From an uncultured Eudoraea sp. (GTDB taxonomy: Bacteria > Bacteroidota > Bacteroidia > Flavobacteriales > Flavobacteriaceae), in contig CAMYJF010000007.1 of assembly GCA_947258555.1 (NCBI GenBank), forward strand, positions 1-59,517: a stretch of 59,517 nt of DNA, in the 5' to 3' direction. A program made the translations under genes and the position numbers. The notes under the pieces were generated by a model that saw nothing but the letters and a program-made list of their open reading frames with translations, did no database searches and had not been told where the DNA came from. This document shows, in pieces, positions 34,576-43,494 of the stretch (the stretch's first letter is position 1; every line of letters begins with the position of its first letter).

Positions 34576-34596
34576 ATGTTAAGATACAAAAATTTA
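34576..34596 (-). promoter_or_regulatory. Conserved upstream element of lipoprotein paralogue 2
   Basis: ATGTTAAGATACAAAAATTTA, differing from the element at 33826-33845 by one extra A. It lies 35 bases before the ATG, the same distance as in paralogue 1 to within about two bases. Confidence 0.5.
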
Positions 34597-34649
34597 AGAT
34601 GCATTACCTGTTCAATAGGTAAATTCGTTCTGAATTGCTGAAAGGAGTA

Positions 34650-35420
34650 TCAGGCCATACGCACCAAAATTTCCTTCATCATTTTTGCGGCCAGGAAGGC
34701 AGTCATGTCGTGATGGTCTTTGATTGGATTATACTCTACTATATCGGCGCCTACAATATTCCCCTTCAATTGCTGAATGATCTGAAGCACTTGTCTTGCC
34801 GTGAATCCTCCGGGTTCATAATGCGAAACCCCAGGGGCAAAGGCAGGGTCAAATGCATCCATATCCAGGGAGACATACAAGGGGTTTTCAAAAGTCGATA
34901 ATCTGGATATGTCCCAATCCCGTAGTTCGTGCGTCTCAACGCCGAATCTTTCAGCCTGTTCCCGTTGATGGTTGCTTAAGGTTCTTATCCCTACCTGAAC
35001 GAGGTTTTTGGCCAGGCCTTCTTCCATAATGCGTGCAAACGGACATGCATGAGAATATTTGTCTCCTTCGAATTCATCATACAGATCGGCATGGGCATCT
35101 ATGTGCAGAATGTCTATCTGTGGATAGTACACACTAATGGCTCTTATTACCGGATAGGTAATGGAATGGTCTCCGCCAAGCGTGAAAATGCGGGTCTTAC
35201 CCTCCATATTATCTTTTGTAATCGTCTCTATGTCAAAATAATCCGGAATTGAGAAGTCGCCCTTGTCCACCATATCCAGTGAGGAAAGTGACACGCCGTT
35301 TTCTGCAAACAAATTGGACGATTCGCTGTAAAGTGCTTTTCTGATCAGAAGGGGTGCGAGCTTAGCCCCTTTTTGATAGGAAGATTTATCATCGTAGGCT
35401 ATACCCTGTATGTAGATCAT
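34650..35420 (-). CDS. Ureohydrolase (agmatinase/arginase family)
   Basis: A 256-residue binuclear manganese hydrolase of the arginase family. Metal-binding motifs are all present: GGDHSITYP (His about 85), HIDAHADLYD (about 105-114) and SLDMDAFDPAFAPG (about 187-200). The length and the DAFDPAFAPGVSHYEPGG sequence fit agmatinase best, which releases urea from agmatine to give putrescine; formimidoylglutamase is less likely. There are no other polyamine or histidine-degradation genes next to it. Confidence 0.87.
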   Translation of the reverse strand: MIYIQGIAYDDKSSYQKGAKLAPLLIRKALYSESSNLFAENGVSLSSLDMVDKGDFSIPDYFDIETITKDNMEGKTRIFTLGGDHSITYPVIRAISVYYPQIDILHIDAHADLYDEFEGDKYSHACPFARIMEEGLAKNLVQVGIRTLSNHQREQAERFGVETHELRDWDISRLSTFENPLYVSLDMDAFDPAFAPGVSHYEPGGFTARQVLQIIQQLKGNIVGADIVEYNPIKDHHDMTAFLAAKMMKEILVRMA

Positions 35421-35444
35421 GGCAAAGAGGGAATGTGGTAAGTA

Positions 35445-36227
35445 CTAGAATTCCGCATCATATAATTGATCGAAATTTTCCAGAGATCTTTCCAGGATCT
35501 TTTCGGCCTCGGTCTTGGCCATTTCTTTCTCCTCATCAGTTAATTGCTCCGCCACTTCTTTCATTTCCTTGATCACATGTTGTTGCCGGAAAAAGGAGAG
35601 GTCACGTTTGGATTCATTGTAGATCAGGAACCATACATAGCTGGAATAGAGATCCTGTCCGATAAGATCTCCATCCCTATACATATATGCCAGATTTAGT
35701 CGGGTATTGGTGACAAAGCCGCTTTCTTTAAAATCGGCCGTGTCTTCCTGCTTGGCTAGTTCAATAGACCATTCCAGCATTTTTTGTACATCCCTGGTCG
35801 TTGCCCAACCTTCTTTATAGCATCCCACTAAATGATTCATACATGTGATATTACCATCTTCAGCGCATTGCAAGGCATAGGTAAAAGCACGATCTTTATT
35901 CTTTTCCACACCCAAGCCATTCCCATATGCCAACATCATTTTATAGACAGCATCTGGCCATCCCTGTTCTGCAGAGAGTGTATACCACTCAATACTACTG
36001 GATTGACTTTTTCGAATAAAGTCGCCGGTTTCATAGGCATTTCCCAGATTGTACTGGGCTTCCGGATGCCCTAACGTAGCTGCCTGTTTTAGAATGGGCC
36101 AGGCCTTTTCATATTTTTCTTTAGCCAACAAATCCTTGGAGCGGGTGTTGAGATCTTCAATAGGTTGGCCAAAAATGGCGGCAACGCTAATCAAAGAAAT
36201 ACTTATAAATAGAATACAGGCACGCAT
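35445..36227 (-). CDS. Exported Sel1-repeat protein
   Basis: A 260-residue protein with a signal peptide (ILFISISLISVAAIFGQ) and several Sel1-like (TPR-type) repeats, such as HPEAQYNLGNAYETGD, WPDAVYKMMLAYGNGLGV and YNLAYMYRDGDLIGQ-like parts further on. Such solenoids bind proteins. A charged helical tail rich in Glu and Lys ends the protein. It lies 24 bases from the ureohydrolase on the same strand; a functional link is not evident. Confidence 0.83.
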   Translation of the reverse strand: MRACILFISISLISVAAIFGQPIEDLNTRSKDLLAKEKYEKAWPILKQAATLGHPEAQYNLGNAYETGDFIRKSQSSSIEWYTLSAEQGWPDAVYKMMLAYGNGLGVEKNKDRAFTYALQCAEDGNITCMNHLVGCYKEGWATTRDVQKMLEWSIELAKQEDTADFKESGFVTNTRLNLAYMYRDGDLIGQDLYSSYVWFLIYNESKRDLSFFRQQHVIKEMKEVAEQLTDEEKEMAKTEAEKILERSLENFDQLYDAEF

Positions 36228-36290
36228 GAAAGGTTGTTTTTAGATAGTTTAAGGTACAACTTTAGGTATCTACAAACAAAAAGATTAAGA

Positions 36291-37412
36291 TTAGAATAGC
36301 ATTAATACGGCTCCCAGAATCGCCCCGCCTAAAACAATATAGGCACTATTTAACTTTCTAAAAACGAAGACGACCACCAAGCTCAGCATTCCGATTACAA
36401 TTGTCCGCCAGTCAGTAAGTGTATCTCTCCCCATCGTAAAGCAAACTGCGACGATCAATGCTACGGCAGCAATATTGACAGCATCCAAAAATGCTCTGAT
36501 ATAGGGTGATTTTCGCATTTTTGGGATCAAGGGATTCAGGATCAGCACAAAGATAAAGGAGGGTAGAAAGATCCCAATAGTAGCGGCAATGGCCCCTTCC
36601 AGTCCGTTCAACTGCCAGCCGATAAAGGTTGATGTAGATAAGACGGGTCCCGGGGTGATCTGACCTACGGCCACGGCTTCTACCAATGCCTCCCGACTAA
36701 GCCATCCTCTGGAAACCAATTCGGCGTCCAGAAATGCAAAAAGCACATATCCACTGCCATATAGAATAGCGCCAACTTTGAGAAAGACCAGGAAGATCTT
36801 AGTGCCTCCGATTTTTATTGGATCTATCAGCTGCAGTAAAAAGAGCGGAGCCATACTTTTAAGCGTTGTTCTTGAAGATCGCAAAATGTAAAGCAAGAGT
36901 CCGGCCAACCCGCAGGCTGCCAGGGCAATGATCTCATGGACACCGAGCAAGCATGCTAAAAGTGTAAGAAGCCCGAGAATTGCCAGTGTTGCGTTTTTTA
37001 GTGCTTTTTTTCCAAGTCGGTACGCCGCCATAAGGATAATGGCGATCACGGCAGGTTTGATCCCATAAATAAAAGGCTCTACCTCCGGAAGCTGACCATA
37101 TTTTTCATAAAGCCATGCCAGGAAACCGGTCAATACGACGGCGGGAAATATAAAACTGGCCCCTGCGACTACAAGACCACGCCATCCAGCGCGTTCATGT
37201 CCGCAGTGCATGACCATTTCTGTAGAATTAGGCCCGGGAATAAGGTTTGTTGCGCCGATGAGGTCAAGAAAATGTTCCCTGCTCATCCATTTGCGTTTAG
37301 TGACCACTTCATCTTCCATCATAGCAATATGGGCTGCGGGTCCTCCGAAGGCGATAAGCCCCAATTTAAAAAACAGGGTTGCGATCTCTTTTAGCCTAAA
37401 GGATTGTGACAT
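36291..37412 (-). CDS. chrA: Chromate transporter, long (two-domain) CHR family
   Basis: A 373-residue membrane protein with two homologous halves, each starting with a glycine-rich helix: GLIAFGGPAAHIAMMEDEVV with NLIPGPNSTEMV in the first half, and GAILYGSGYVLFAFLDAELV with VGQITPGPVLSTSTFIGW in the second. This is the ChrA organisation, which exports chromate in Pseudomonas. Many environmental members have no proven chromate role. It stands alone on the minus strand. Confidence 0.9.
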   Translation of the reverse strand: MSQSFRLKEIATLFFKLGLIAFGGPAAHIAMMEDEVVTKRKWMSREHFLDLIGATNLIPGPNSTEMVMHCGHERAGWRGLVVAGASFIFPAVVLTGFLAWLYEKYGQLPEVEPFIYGIKPAVIAIILMAAYRLGKKALKNATLAILGLLTLLACLLGVHEIIALAACGLAGLLLYILRSSRTTLKSMAPLFLLQLIDPIKIGGTKIFLVFLKVGAILYGSGYVLFAFLDAELVSRGWLSREALVEAVAVGQITPGPVLSTSTFIGWQLNGLEGAIAATIGIFLPSFIFVLILNPLIPKMRKSPYIRAFLDAVNIAAVALIVAVCFTMGRDTLTDWRTIVIGMLSLVVVFVFRKLNSAYIVLGGAILGAVLMLF

Positions 37413-37484
37413 GATCGAAAGGGCAATTAGTTACAACCAATTTCGGAATTATTCCTGGCAAGTTCAAGGGCGACAAAAAGGTAT

Positions 37485-38054
37485 TTACTTCTTATTGTCT
37501 ATCAAGTTTTGGATCTTAGAACGCACCCATTCAAGTACGACACTACCTACTATAGCTATTGCAGCGGCCAAAAAATCGAAAGCGATGTCAATTAGGTCGA
37601 AAACCCGATCTGGAACAAAAAATTGAACTACTTCGTCCAAAATTCCAATGGCGGTTGTGAGGCCCAGGGCAGCCAAGGCTGCATATTTTGGTTTCCCTAT
37701 ATGCTTTCTTCGTTCTCTAAGTGTCTCAAGTATAAATAAGGCCAGAACACTATATTCGATCAGGTGTGAGCGTTCTTCAGGGGCGTATATGCGCAAGGCG
37801 ACCATTAGATATATGGCAGCCAGACCGACCCATATGACCACCTCCATGCCTGAAGGCCTTGTTTTTATCCCGTATATTATTATTGAGAGCATTACCAACA
37901 TCATAGCGATCCAAAAAGCAGTGGTGAGCCATCCGCGATCTCTTAGAAATTCAGCTAAACTACCGGATAACCATATACCTGAAAATATGGCCACGCTGGC
38001 TGCTATTGTCCAATACCAAAGTCTTCTTTCTCGCTTTGAAACAAAGAGGCTCAT
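37485..38054 (-). CDS. VanZ-family membrane protein
   Basis: A 189-residue protein with about five membrane segments. ERSHLIEYSVLALF (about 94-107) and GILDEVVQFFVPDRVFDLID with AFDFLAAAIA (about 137-165) are the conserved VanZ-like block, including acidic residues in the helices. The reaction is unknown; VanZ itself gives low-level teicoplanin resistance. Its start overlaps the stop of the GNAT gene by four bases, so both are translated together. Confidence 0.85.
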   Translation of the reverse strand: MSLFVSKRERRLWYWTIAASVAIFSGIWLSGSLAEFLRDRGWLTTAFWIAMMLVMLSIIIYGIKTRPSGMEVVIWVGLAAIYLMVALRIYAPEERSHLIEYSVLALFILETLRERRKHIGKPKYAALAALGLTTAIGILDEVVQFFVPDRVFDLIDIAFDFLAAAIAIVGSVVLEWVRSKIQNLIDNKK

Positions 38055-38509
38055 GGATCAATTTTTTTATAAAAATGTACAAGGATATCTTCTTCTTTAA
38101 AACCAAGTTTCTGGTGAAATGCCTGAGCATCTTTGTTCCAATGCCAGGTATCCGATCCCATTTCTGAGCAACCCTTTTCCTTACACCAGGCCTGGCCTTG
38201 AAGGAACAGTGCTCGCGCAACCCCGTGGTTTCGGTACTCGGGTTGGACATAAATGGCTTCCAGGTAACCCACGGGTGAACTTTTAGCACCTTCAACATGA
38301 TCTGTACGCAGCGTTACAGTTGCAAATCCAATTGCACTGCCATCCTTCCTGGCTATAAAAATTTGGTATTTATGCAACTTCGAGATCCGGCGAAGATCGT
38401 CTTCCATTTCCTTTTGTGAAGATTCAGGAAACAACGCCAAGGAGAAGTTGACCCAAGTCTCAAAATCAGCGGGTTTAATCGGGGAAATATGCAAGCCATT
38501 TGGTTTCAT
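38051..38509 (-). CDS. GNAT acetyltransferase similar to aminoglycoside 6'-N-acetyltransferase
   Basis: A 152-residue GNAT protein. The acetyl-CoA loop is VQPEYRNHGVARAL (about 93-106). The order TLRTDHVEGAKSSPVGYLEA, then KGCSEMGSDTWHWNKDAQAF, then HQKLGFKEEDILVHFYK follows closely the pattern of chromosomal AAC(6')-I enzymes of Acinetobacter, which acetylate the 6'-amine of aminoglycosides. Whether this protein acts on aminoglycosides is not known. It is coupled to the VanZ-type gene. Confidence 0.82.
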   Translation of the reverse strand: MKPNGLHISPIKPADFETWVNFSLALFPESSQKEMEDDLRRISKLHKYQIFIARKDGSAIGFATVTLRTDHVEGAKSSPVGYLEAIYVQPEYRNHGVARALFLQGQAWCKEKGCSEMGSDTWHWNKDAQAFHQKLGFKEEDILVHFYKKIDP

Positions 38510-38527
38510 GGCTTATGTATTTGGCAT

Positions 38528-38713
38528 CTATTTTAAGCAGTTTCTCGCTTTTTCTTTGCGACTCTCACCGTAAATAAGTGCATTCATTAGTCCTGCGCCT
38601 ATAACCAATGCACCGAATAGATATTGATAATTTTCGTCTCCTTTAAACAACCATGCTGAGAGCAGGATAATAAAGGCCCAAATTATCGCGTTGATCAGTA
38701 TTAGCTTTTTCAT
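38528..38713 (-). CDS. Small two-helix membrane protein
   Basis: A 61-residue protein: residues about 3-22 (LILINAIIWAFIILLSAWLF) and 29-47 (YLFGALVIGAGLMNALIYG) form two membrane helices, followed by a basic tail. The ATG at 38713 (MKKLILIN) is preferred to one 14 codons upstream. Similar small proteins are common in Flavobacteriia. Function unknown. Confidence 0.65.
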   Translation of the reverse strand: MKKLILINAIIWAFIILLSAWLFKGDENYQYLFGALVIGAGLMNALIYGESRKEKARNCLK

Positions 38714-38813
38714 ACCTATTTGTAGTTCTAAACACGGGAAAGTTACAAAATTCAATTTCAGGCTAATCCAACTATACTATAAATGATCGGATATTGTCAA
38801 GTGTTGTAAAAGG

Positions 38814-39977
38814 TCAGAATCGAATATTCAAGTCCAGCCGGATCCGGTCGCCGGTTTCTTTTTCAATGCCAAGAGGAATGATCTGTTTCACACTGTACAC
38901 CTTGAGTATGAGATCCATATGCTCATTTAAGGCATAGCCGGCCACCAGTTCGATCCCTTTCATGTTCGTCAATCGTCCATCCGGGGAACCTTGAGAACTA
39001 TAATCCCACCTCGCCCAGTCATTTTGAGCTAGAAAGTCAACGGCGGCAAAGCGCTCAAAATAGGCATAGGTCAGTTGTCCTTTCCAATTTCCTTTGTGTG
39101 TTAGTTCGCCTATGCTAAGCTGGGCAGTGAATCCTGTCTTTTGGTCTCTCAGTGGCTCTGGGACGGAACCATTATCCCCCAGACCCTGTGTATTTTTATA
39201 GTAATCCACACCGAAGAGGAGCAGGGGGCTTTGCATCAATCTGGTTTGAGCTCCCAAATGGAGTATGGTATAGTCTAAAGTATATGTTTCATTTCCATCA
39301 GGTATATCAGGAACATTATTGAAAATATATAGAGATGGATAGATCAAAAGGGCTTTATCACTCACATTTGTCACGATTTGTAAGCCCTGGAAATAACTAT
39401 CCGCACTAAAAGTGCTTTGTTCCGACCGGATGATAAAATGTCCGGCATGAATATCTATACCATCCAGGAACCCATTCTCAAATGTAATGAAATGGGATGC
39501 TGATATTCCCTCGGGGAAGACATTATCACTCCAGAACAATTCATTCTGCTTTTTAAATGGGAAGGAATTTTTGCCCACCCAGGCTGTAAACGAATCGAAT
39601 TCAAATTGGGCAAAAAGCAATTCCAGTCCGATCGGAAGTGTATTAAATTCGGCAAAGTTATCTCCCAAAGTCAACTGCGGGTCCTGTTGTTTTTTGGGAT
39701 TACCTGTTCGCAGGCGCGCACCAAACAGAACATTGTCAATGCCCGTATAATTCAATCCAACCCGCCCCCTATAACGCAAACGGGACCGATCTTCCCTAAA
39801 AGAGCCGTCAGACTGCAAGGAATTCCAATCATGCTCTATACGAAAGCGAAAATCCCCATAAAATTCAATTTGATCCACTTGATCGTCCTGAGCTTGTAAG
39901 GTTTGGACCAATGGTAAACCTAATAACATAAAACTAATAAGGAAGCCGGATTGTAATATCTTGCACATTGGATGCAT
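38814..39977 (-). CDS. Putative outer-membrane porin
   Basis: A 387-residue exported protein. A signal peptide ends LVQTLQAQ near residue 29; the mature part starts QIEFYGDFRFRIEHDWNS and contains many amphipathic strands with aromatic girdle residues, ending in phenylalanine (LDLNIRF) as required for BAM recognition. SRLRYRGRVGLNY is typical of alginate-export-like and putative porin families. The substrate is unknown. No TonB-dependent partner lies next to it. Confidence 0.82.
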   Translation of the reverse strand: MHPMCKILQSGFLISFMLLGLPLVQTLQAQDDQVDQIEFYGDFRFRIEHDWNSLQSDGSFREDRSRLRYRGRVGLNYTGIDNVLFGARLRTGNPKKQQDPQLTLGDNFAEFNTLPIGLELLFAQFEFDSFTAWVGKNSFPFKKQNELFWSDNVFPEGISASHFITFENGFLDGIDIHAGHFIIRSEQSTFSADSYFQGLQIVTNVSDKALLIYPSLYIFNNVPDIPDGNETYTLDYTILHLGAQTRLMQSPLLLFGVDYYKNTQGLGDNGSVPEPLRDQKTGFTAQLSIGELTHKGNWKGQLTYAYFERFAAVDFLAQNDWARWDYSSQGSPDGRLTNMKGIELVAGYALNEHMDLILKVYSVKQIIPLGIEKETGDRIRLDLNIRF

Positions 39978-40002
39978 CTTTTGAATACAGGTAAGGATCT
40001 GC

Positions 40003-40713
40003 TTAATAAACTTCGATCTGCCTATCGATCATTGTCAGGATTGTGTCGATCTCTGATATGGCCTGCTGATATTGCGAGCTTTTATACCCGGTGAGATATA
40101 ACGTTTCTACTAAAAAATTTTGAATTTCAACTTCGTAGAGGCGATCGGGTTGAACCGGTTTAAATGTATCATAATTGATCACGCCTCTCAGTAACGGTGA
40201 CAGTTCATTTATAATAATATCCCAATGAATATCTTCCAAATTATTGACAAACGTATACGTCATTTCAAGGCGCTGGAGTCTTCTAATTAAGTCTGAATTT
40301 TTGATCAATTTTAAATCTCCGCTAGTGACCAGGGTTTCGTATAAATTTCCACTTTTATGAAAATCAGAATATTGCGATAGCGTCATGGCTATCATAGCAA
40401 GCGTATCGGCCTTCTTTCTGTTGTTGGATCTAATGATGTTATTGGCATAGGCGTATGTTTTTGAAAGATAAACGTTGACCTGTTGCTCCTTGTTTAATTC
40501 AGACCTGTCTTCCTGGATCTGCTGCTTTATGTTATGATATATAGTTTGTGCTTCTTTGTTTTCTAATCGCTTATTATTCCAATTATTTATTTGTAGTGCG
40601 ATCAAAATCCCCACTACCACTAAGAATATCTCTCCGATAGCATATTTGCTATATTTCCAAATTTGATTGGTATCCATAAGTCCTTTTCGGGTCTTCCTGA
40701 AAAATCGGATCAT
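40003..40713 (-). CDS. DUF6090 family membrane-anchored protein
   Basis: A 236-residue protein with the diagnostic N-terminus MIRFFRKTRKGL, then KYSKYAIGEIFLVVVGILIA leading into LQINNWN. One membrane helix (about 30-42) is followed by an extracytoplasmic helical region. The family is expanded in Flavobacteriia, often in multiple copies, and has no known function. A 65-residue or shorter membrane gene lies 6 bases upstream. Confidence 0.87.
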   Translation of the reverse strand: MIRFFRKTRKGLMDTNQIWKYSKYAIGEIFLVVVGILIALQINNWNNKRLENKEAQTIYHNIKQQIQEDRSELNKEQQVNVYLSKTYAYANNIIRSNNRKKADTLAMIAMTLSQYSDFHKSGNLYETLVTSGDLKLIKNSDLIRRLQRLEMTYTFVNNLEDIHWDIIINELSPLLRGVINYDTFKPVQPDRLYEVEIQNFLVETLYLTGYKSSQYQQAISEIDTILTMIDRQIEVY

Positions 40714-40719
40714 TTTCTA

Positions 40720-40896
40720 TTACCCTTTTGATTTATCAATTAGAGCCGCCATTACTAATCCAAGTCCTATTCCGATCAGTATACAAGCGACAAAAATGAA
40801 TACTGAAGTTTGCAAAAAGATGAAGCCTGTACCAATACCAACTAGTGTCATACCGCCTATGGCCCAGCTTCCTTTATTTGATGGTTGGGTAATCAT
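40720..40896 (-). CDS. Small two-helix membrane protein
   Basis: A 58-residue protein from the ATG at 40896 (MITQPSNKGSW); an ATG at 40917 would add seven residues. Two glycine-rich membrane helices (AIGGMTLVGIGTGFIFL and FIFVACILIGIGLGLVMAA) are followed by a short basic tail. It is upstream of the DUF6090 gene on the same strand with 6 bases between, so co-transcribed. Function unknown. Confidence 0.6.
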   Translation of the reverse strand: MITQPSNKGSWAIGGMTLVGIGTGFIFLQTSVFIFVACILIGIGLGLVMAALIDKSKG

Positions 40897-41082
40897 TTTT
40901 AGATATTTATAATTCACAACGAAGTTATTGGTAGGTAAAGAAGCTTACTATGATAATTATCATCCTGCCTGAAGTTGATAACCAAAGAGTAGATGGCTTA
41001 TCAAAGGCAATTTCTTAGGTTTTGAGGTATACTATGTCATCCTAATTCCTTTAGTCTAACATTCATTTGACTGGGTAGTAAT

Positions 41083-41523
41083 CTATGAAGCTTCAGCTAA
41101 TTTTTTAAGTTGTTTGAGGGCGAAATGCCATGATTCTTCAGCTTCTTCATAGCGCTTTAGACCGTCTTTCACTTTGGCAAAATCACCTTGTACAATAATA
41201 AGGGTCGTAACGCCATTCGCATGCGATAGATGATATTCGCCAGTTAAATAATTTTCTTTGATATCTTCATGGCCCATATGCGGATTGAAAGTTGTTGTGG
41301 CTAGCAAGGATTCGGGTTCAAAACGGACTACTTCTCCTATGACATAATCCACCCCATCTGCCAATCCACGCCAAAACAGGGGGCTTCCTACCTTCCAGTC
41401 AGTGACCGGAACACAACCAAACATATATTGTTTTGTGATTTCCGGGTTGATAAGGGCATCCCAGACTTTAGCTTGGGGAGCTTTTATTTCGATAGACGTT
41501 TTAAAGATCAAATTGCCTTTCAT
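41083..41523 (-). CDS. SRPBCC (AHSA1-type) domain protein
   Basis: A 146-residue single-domain cytoplasmic protein. IEIKAPQAKVWDALINPEIT (about 11-30) is the typical start of an AHSA1/START-like domain, and the long C-terminal helix (RYEEAEESWHFALKQLKKLAE) closes the ligand cavity. The ATG at 41523 (MKGNLIFKTS) is chosen, dropping ten residues that do not match the family. It lies 38 bases after the TRIC gene. Ligand unknown. Confidence 0.83.
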   Translation of the reverse strand: MKGNLIFKTSIEIKAPQAKVWDALINPEITKQYMFGCVPVTDWKVGSPLFWRGLADGVDYVIGEVVRFEPESLLATTTFNPHMGHEDIKENYLTGEYHLSHANGVTTLIIVQGDFAKVKDGLKRYEEAEESWHFALKQLKKLAEAS

Positions 41524-41561
41524 AAATGAAAAATAAGTTAACCAGCAACACAAAATGTAAG

Positions 41562-42200
41562 CTATTTGGCTTTTGAATCCAAATTTTGAATGTTAGGGAG
41601 ATGGATATGAAATCTTACAGCCAGGGCACGAATGGCTATTACCGAAACCGCCGCTACCGGGAAGGCCCAGGCATCAACTACCCCCAATTCTAAACACACA
41701 AAATATACAATCCCCCCGGCAATACTGGCCAGGGCATAAATATCCTTCCGGAAAAGCAATGGTATCTCATTTATCAGGGTATCCCGAATTACCCCTCCCA
41801 GCGCTCCGGTAATAGCTCCCATGATAATACAGGTCCAGAAAGGTAAACCCGCATCCAGGCTTTTTTCCAACCCTACCATGGTGAAGAGGCCCAGTCCTAT
41901 AGTGTCAAAAAGAAAGAGTGTTTTACCAAATGAGAACAATTGATGTTTGAATAGCAAGGAAGCCAGCAACGCTATTCCGGTAAGGACTAAGTAAGCCGGA
42001 TCTATCATCCAAAAAGGAGTCACATCCAGCAAGAGATCGCGGACAGTACCTCCACCTATGGCGGTTACAAAACCTATTACATAGGCCCCGAACCAGTCGA
42101 ATTGCTTGGCAGAAGCCAAGCGGATCCCGCTCAGTGCGAAAGCAAAGGTCCCGAGAAAATCAAAGACTCGATTGATATTAAGTTCTAATAGATAATCCAT
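41562..42200 (-). CDS. TRIC-family cation channel (UPF0126)
   Basis: A 212-residue inner-membrane protein made of two three-helix repeats, each with a glycine-rich kink: TAIGGGTVRDLLLDVTPFW in the first half and GALGGVIRDTLINEIP in the second. Prokaryotic relatives form trimeric potassium-selective channels. The length is normal. It diverges from the sugar transporter with 67 bases between. Confidence 0.9.
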   Translation of the reverse strand: MDYLLELNINRVFDFLGTFAFALSGIRLASAKQFDWFGAYVIGFVTAIGGGTVRDLLLDVTPFWMIDPAYLVLTGIALLASLLFKHQLFSFGKTLFLFDTIGLGLFTMVGLEKSLDAGLPFWTCIIMGAITGALGGVIRDTLINEIPLLFRKDIYALASIAGGIVYFVCLELGVVDAWAFPVAAVSVIAIRALAVRFHIHLPNIQNLDSKAK

Positions 42201-42267
42201 GTCTACTAATATGATGCAAGTTCTACATTTTTAATATTTATTACATTGTAGGCTAAGAACCAAGCCA

Positions 42268-43494
42268 ATGAAAAACTCAGGAATTAAGCTTTCCCTGTAT
42301 ATCAATTATTTTGTCTTTGCCATCCTGCTCAACAGTGTGGGTATTGTCATTCTAAAGTCGATCAACAACTATGGCGTCGATGAGGTACAGGCGAGTACCT
42401 TGGAATTATTTAAAGATCTGCCCATTGTTTTCGTTTCATTTCTGATCGCCTCCTTTCTACCCAGGATCGGCTATAAGAAATCCATGCTGGCGGGGCTGGC
42501 TATCGTGACCGTAGCTTGCATTTATATGTATTTTGGAAATTCCTTCTCTTCTGCCCAGATCCTATTCATGTGCGTTGGAGTTTCCTTTGCCCTGATAAAA
42601 GTATCGGTTTATTCTGTTATCGGATTGGTCACGGAGGGTGAAAAGGCCCATAATAAGATGATGAGTAGTATAGAGGGGGTCTTTATGTTTGGAATAGCCC
42701 TGGCCTATTTCCTTTTTCCCGCATTTAATACGGAAGGTTCTTCAGACGCATGGCTTAGGGTATATTGGCTGCTGGCGGCACTATCTGCCATTTCCTTCCT
42801 CTTCCTGTATTTTACCAAGTTTGATGAAGGCCATGAAATACCGGGAACTGACCTTGCCGATGATATGCGCCAAATGTTGAAACTTCTGACTCGTATCCTG
42901 GTGTTGGTATTTGTTATCAGCGCCTTTCTTTTTGTAATGATAGAACAGGGGATCATGACCTGGCTACCTACTTTTAACGAGCGCGTACTGGAATTACCAG
43001 AGAATATCAGCATCATGATGGCCAGTATCCTGGCGGTATCATTGGGAGTTGGCCGACTCATAGCGGGCTGGCTTGCTCAAAAATTTGATTGGGTATGGAT
43101 CCTTGCCATTTGTCTAATCGGGGCGATGGCCTTGGTCACCTTCGTGCTGCCCAAAACGGTTGAGGCCGAAGTTGGAATAATCAATACCTTTTCAGATATC
43201 CCGCTAATAGGTTATGCCTTCCCTATTGTGGGCCTGTTCATAGCACCCATTTATCCCTTATTAAATTCGGCAGTATTAAGTGCCCTGCCGAGGAAATTAC
43301 ACAGCCCAATGACGGGCTTGATCGTGATCTTCTCTGCATTAGGCGGTACATTGGGCTCACGTATCATTGGATGGTTATTTAAGAACGTTGGGGCAGGTTC
43401 TGCCTTTTTCTATACCTTGATCCCGATGGTACTTTTATTGATCGCACTCTTTGCATTGAAAAGATTGACAAAAAAAGCAAAACAAGATGGCTAA
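42268..43494 (+). CDS. Major facilitator superfamily sugar transporter
   Basis: A 408-residue protein with twelve predicted membrane segments. The N-terminal part (KLSLYINYFVFAILLNSVGI) and loop ASFLPRIGYKKSMLAG fit fucose/glucose-type MFS permeases. Its last 8 bases overlap the trehalase start, so translation is coupled; uptake of trehalose or glucose is the likely job, inferred from that partner. Confidence 0.85.
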   Translation: MKNSGIKLSLYINYFVFAILLNSVGIVILKSINNYGVDEVQASTLELFKDLPIVFVSFLIASFLPRIGYKKSMLAGLAIVTVACIYMYFGNSFSSAQILFMCVGVSFALIKVSVYSVIGLVTEGEKAHNKMMSSIEGVFMFGIALAYFLFPAFNTEGSSDAWLRVYWLLAALSAISFLFLYFTKFDEGHEIPGTDLADDMRQMLKLLTRILVLVFVISAFLFVMIEQGIMTWLPTFNERVLELPENISIMMASILAVSLGVGRLIAGWLAQKFDWVWILAICLIGAMALVTFVLPKTVEAEVGIINTFSDIPLIGYAFPIVGLFIAPIYPLLNSAVLSALPRKLHSPMTGLIVIFSALGGTLGSRIIGWLFKNVGAGSAFFYTLIPMVLLLIALFALKRLTKKAKQDG

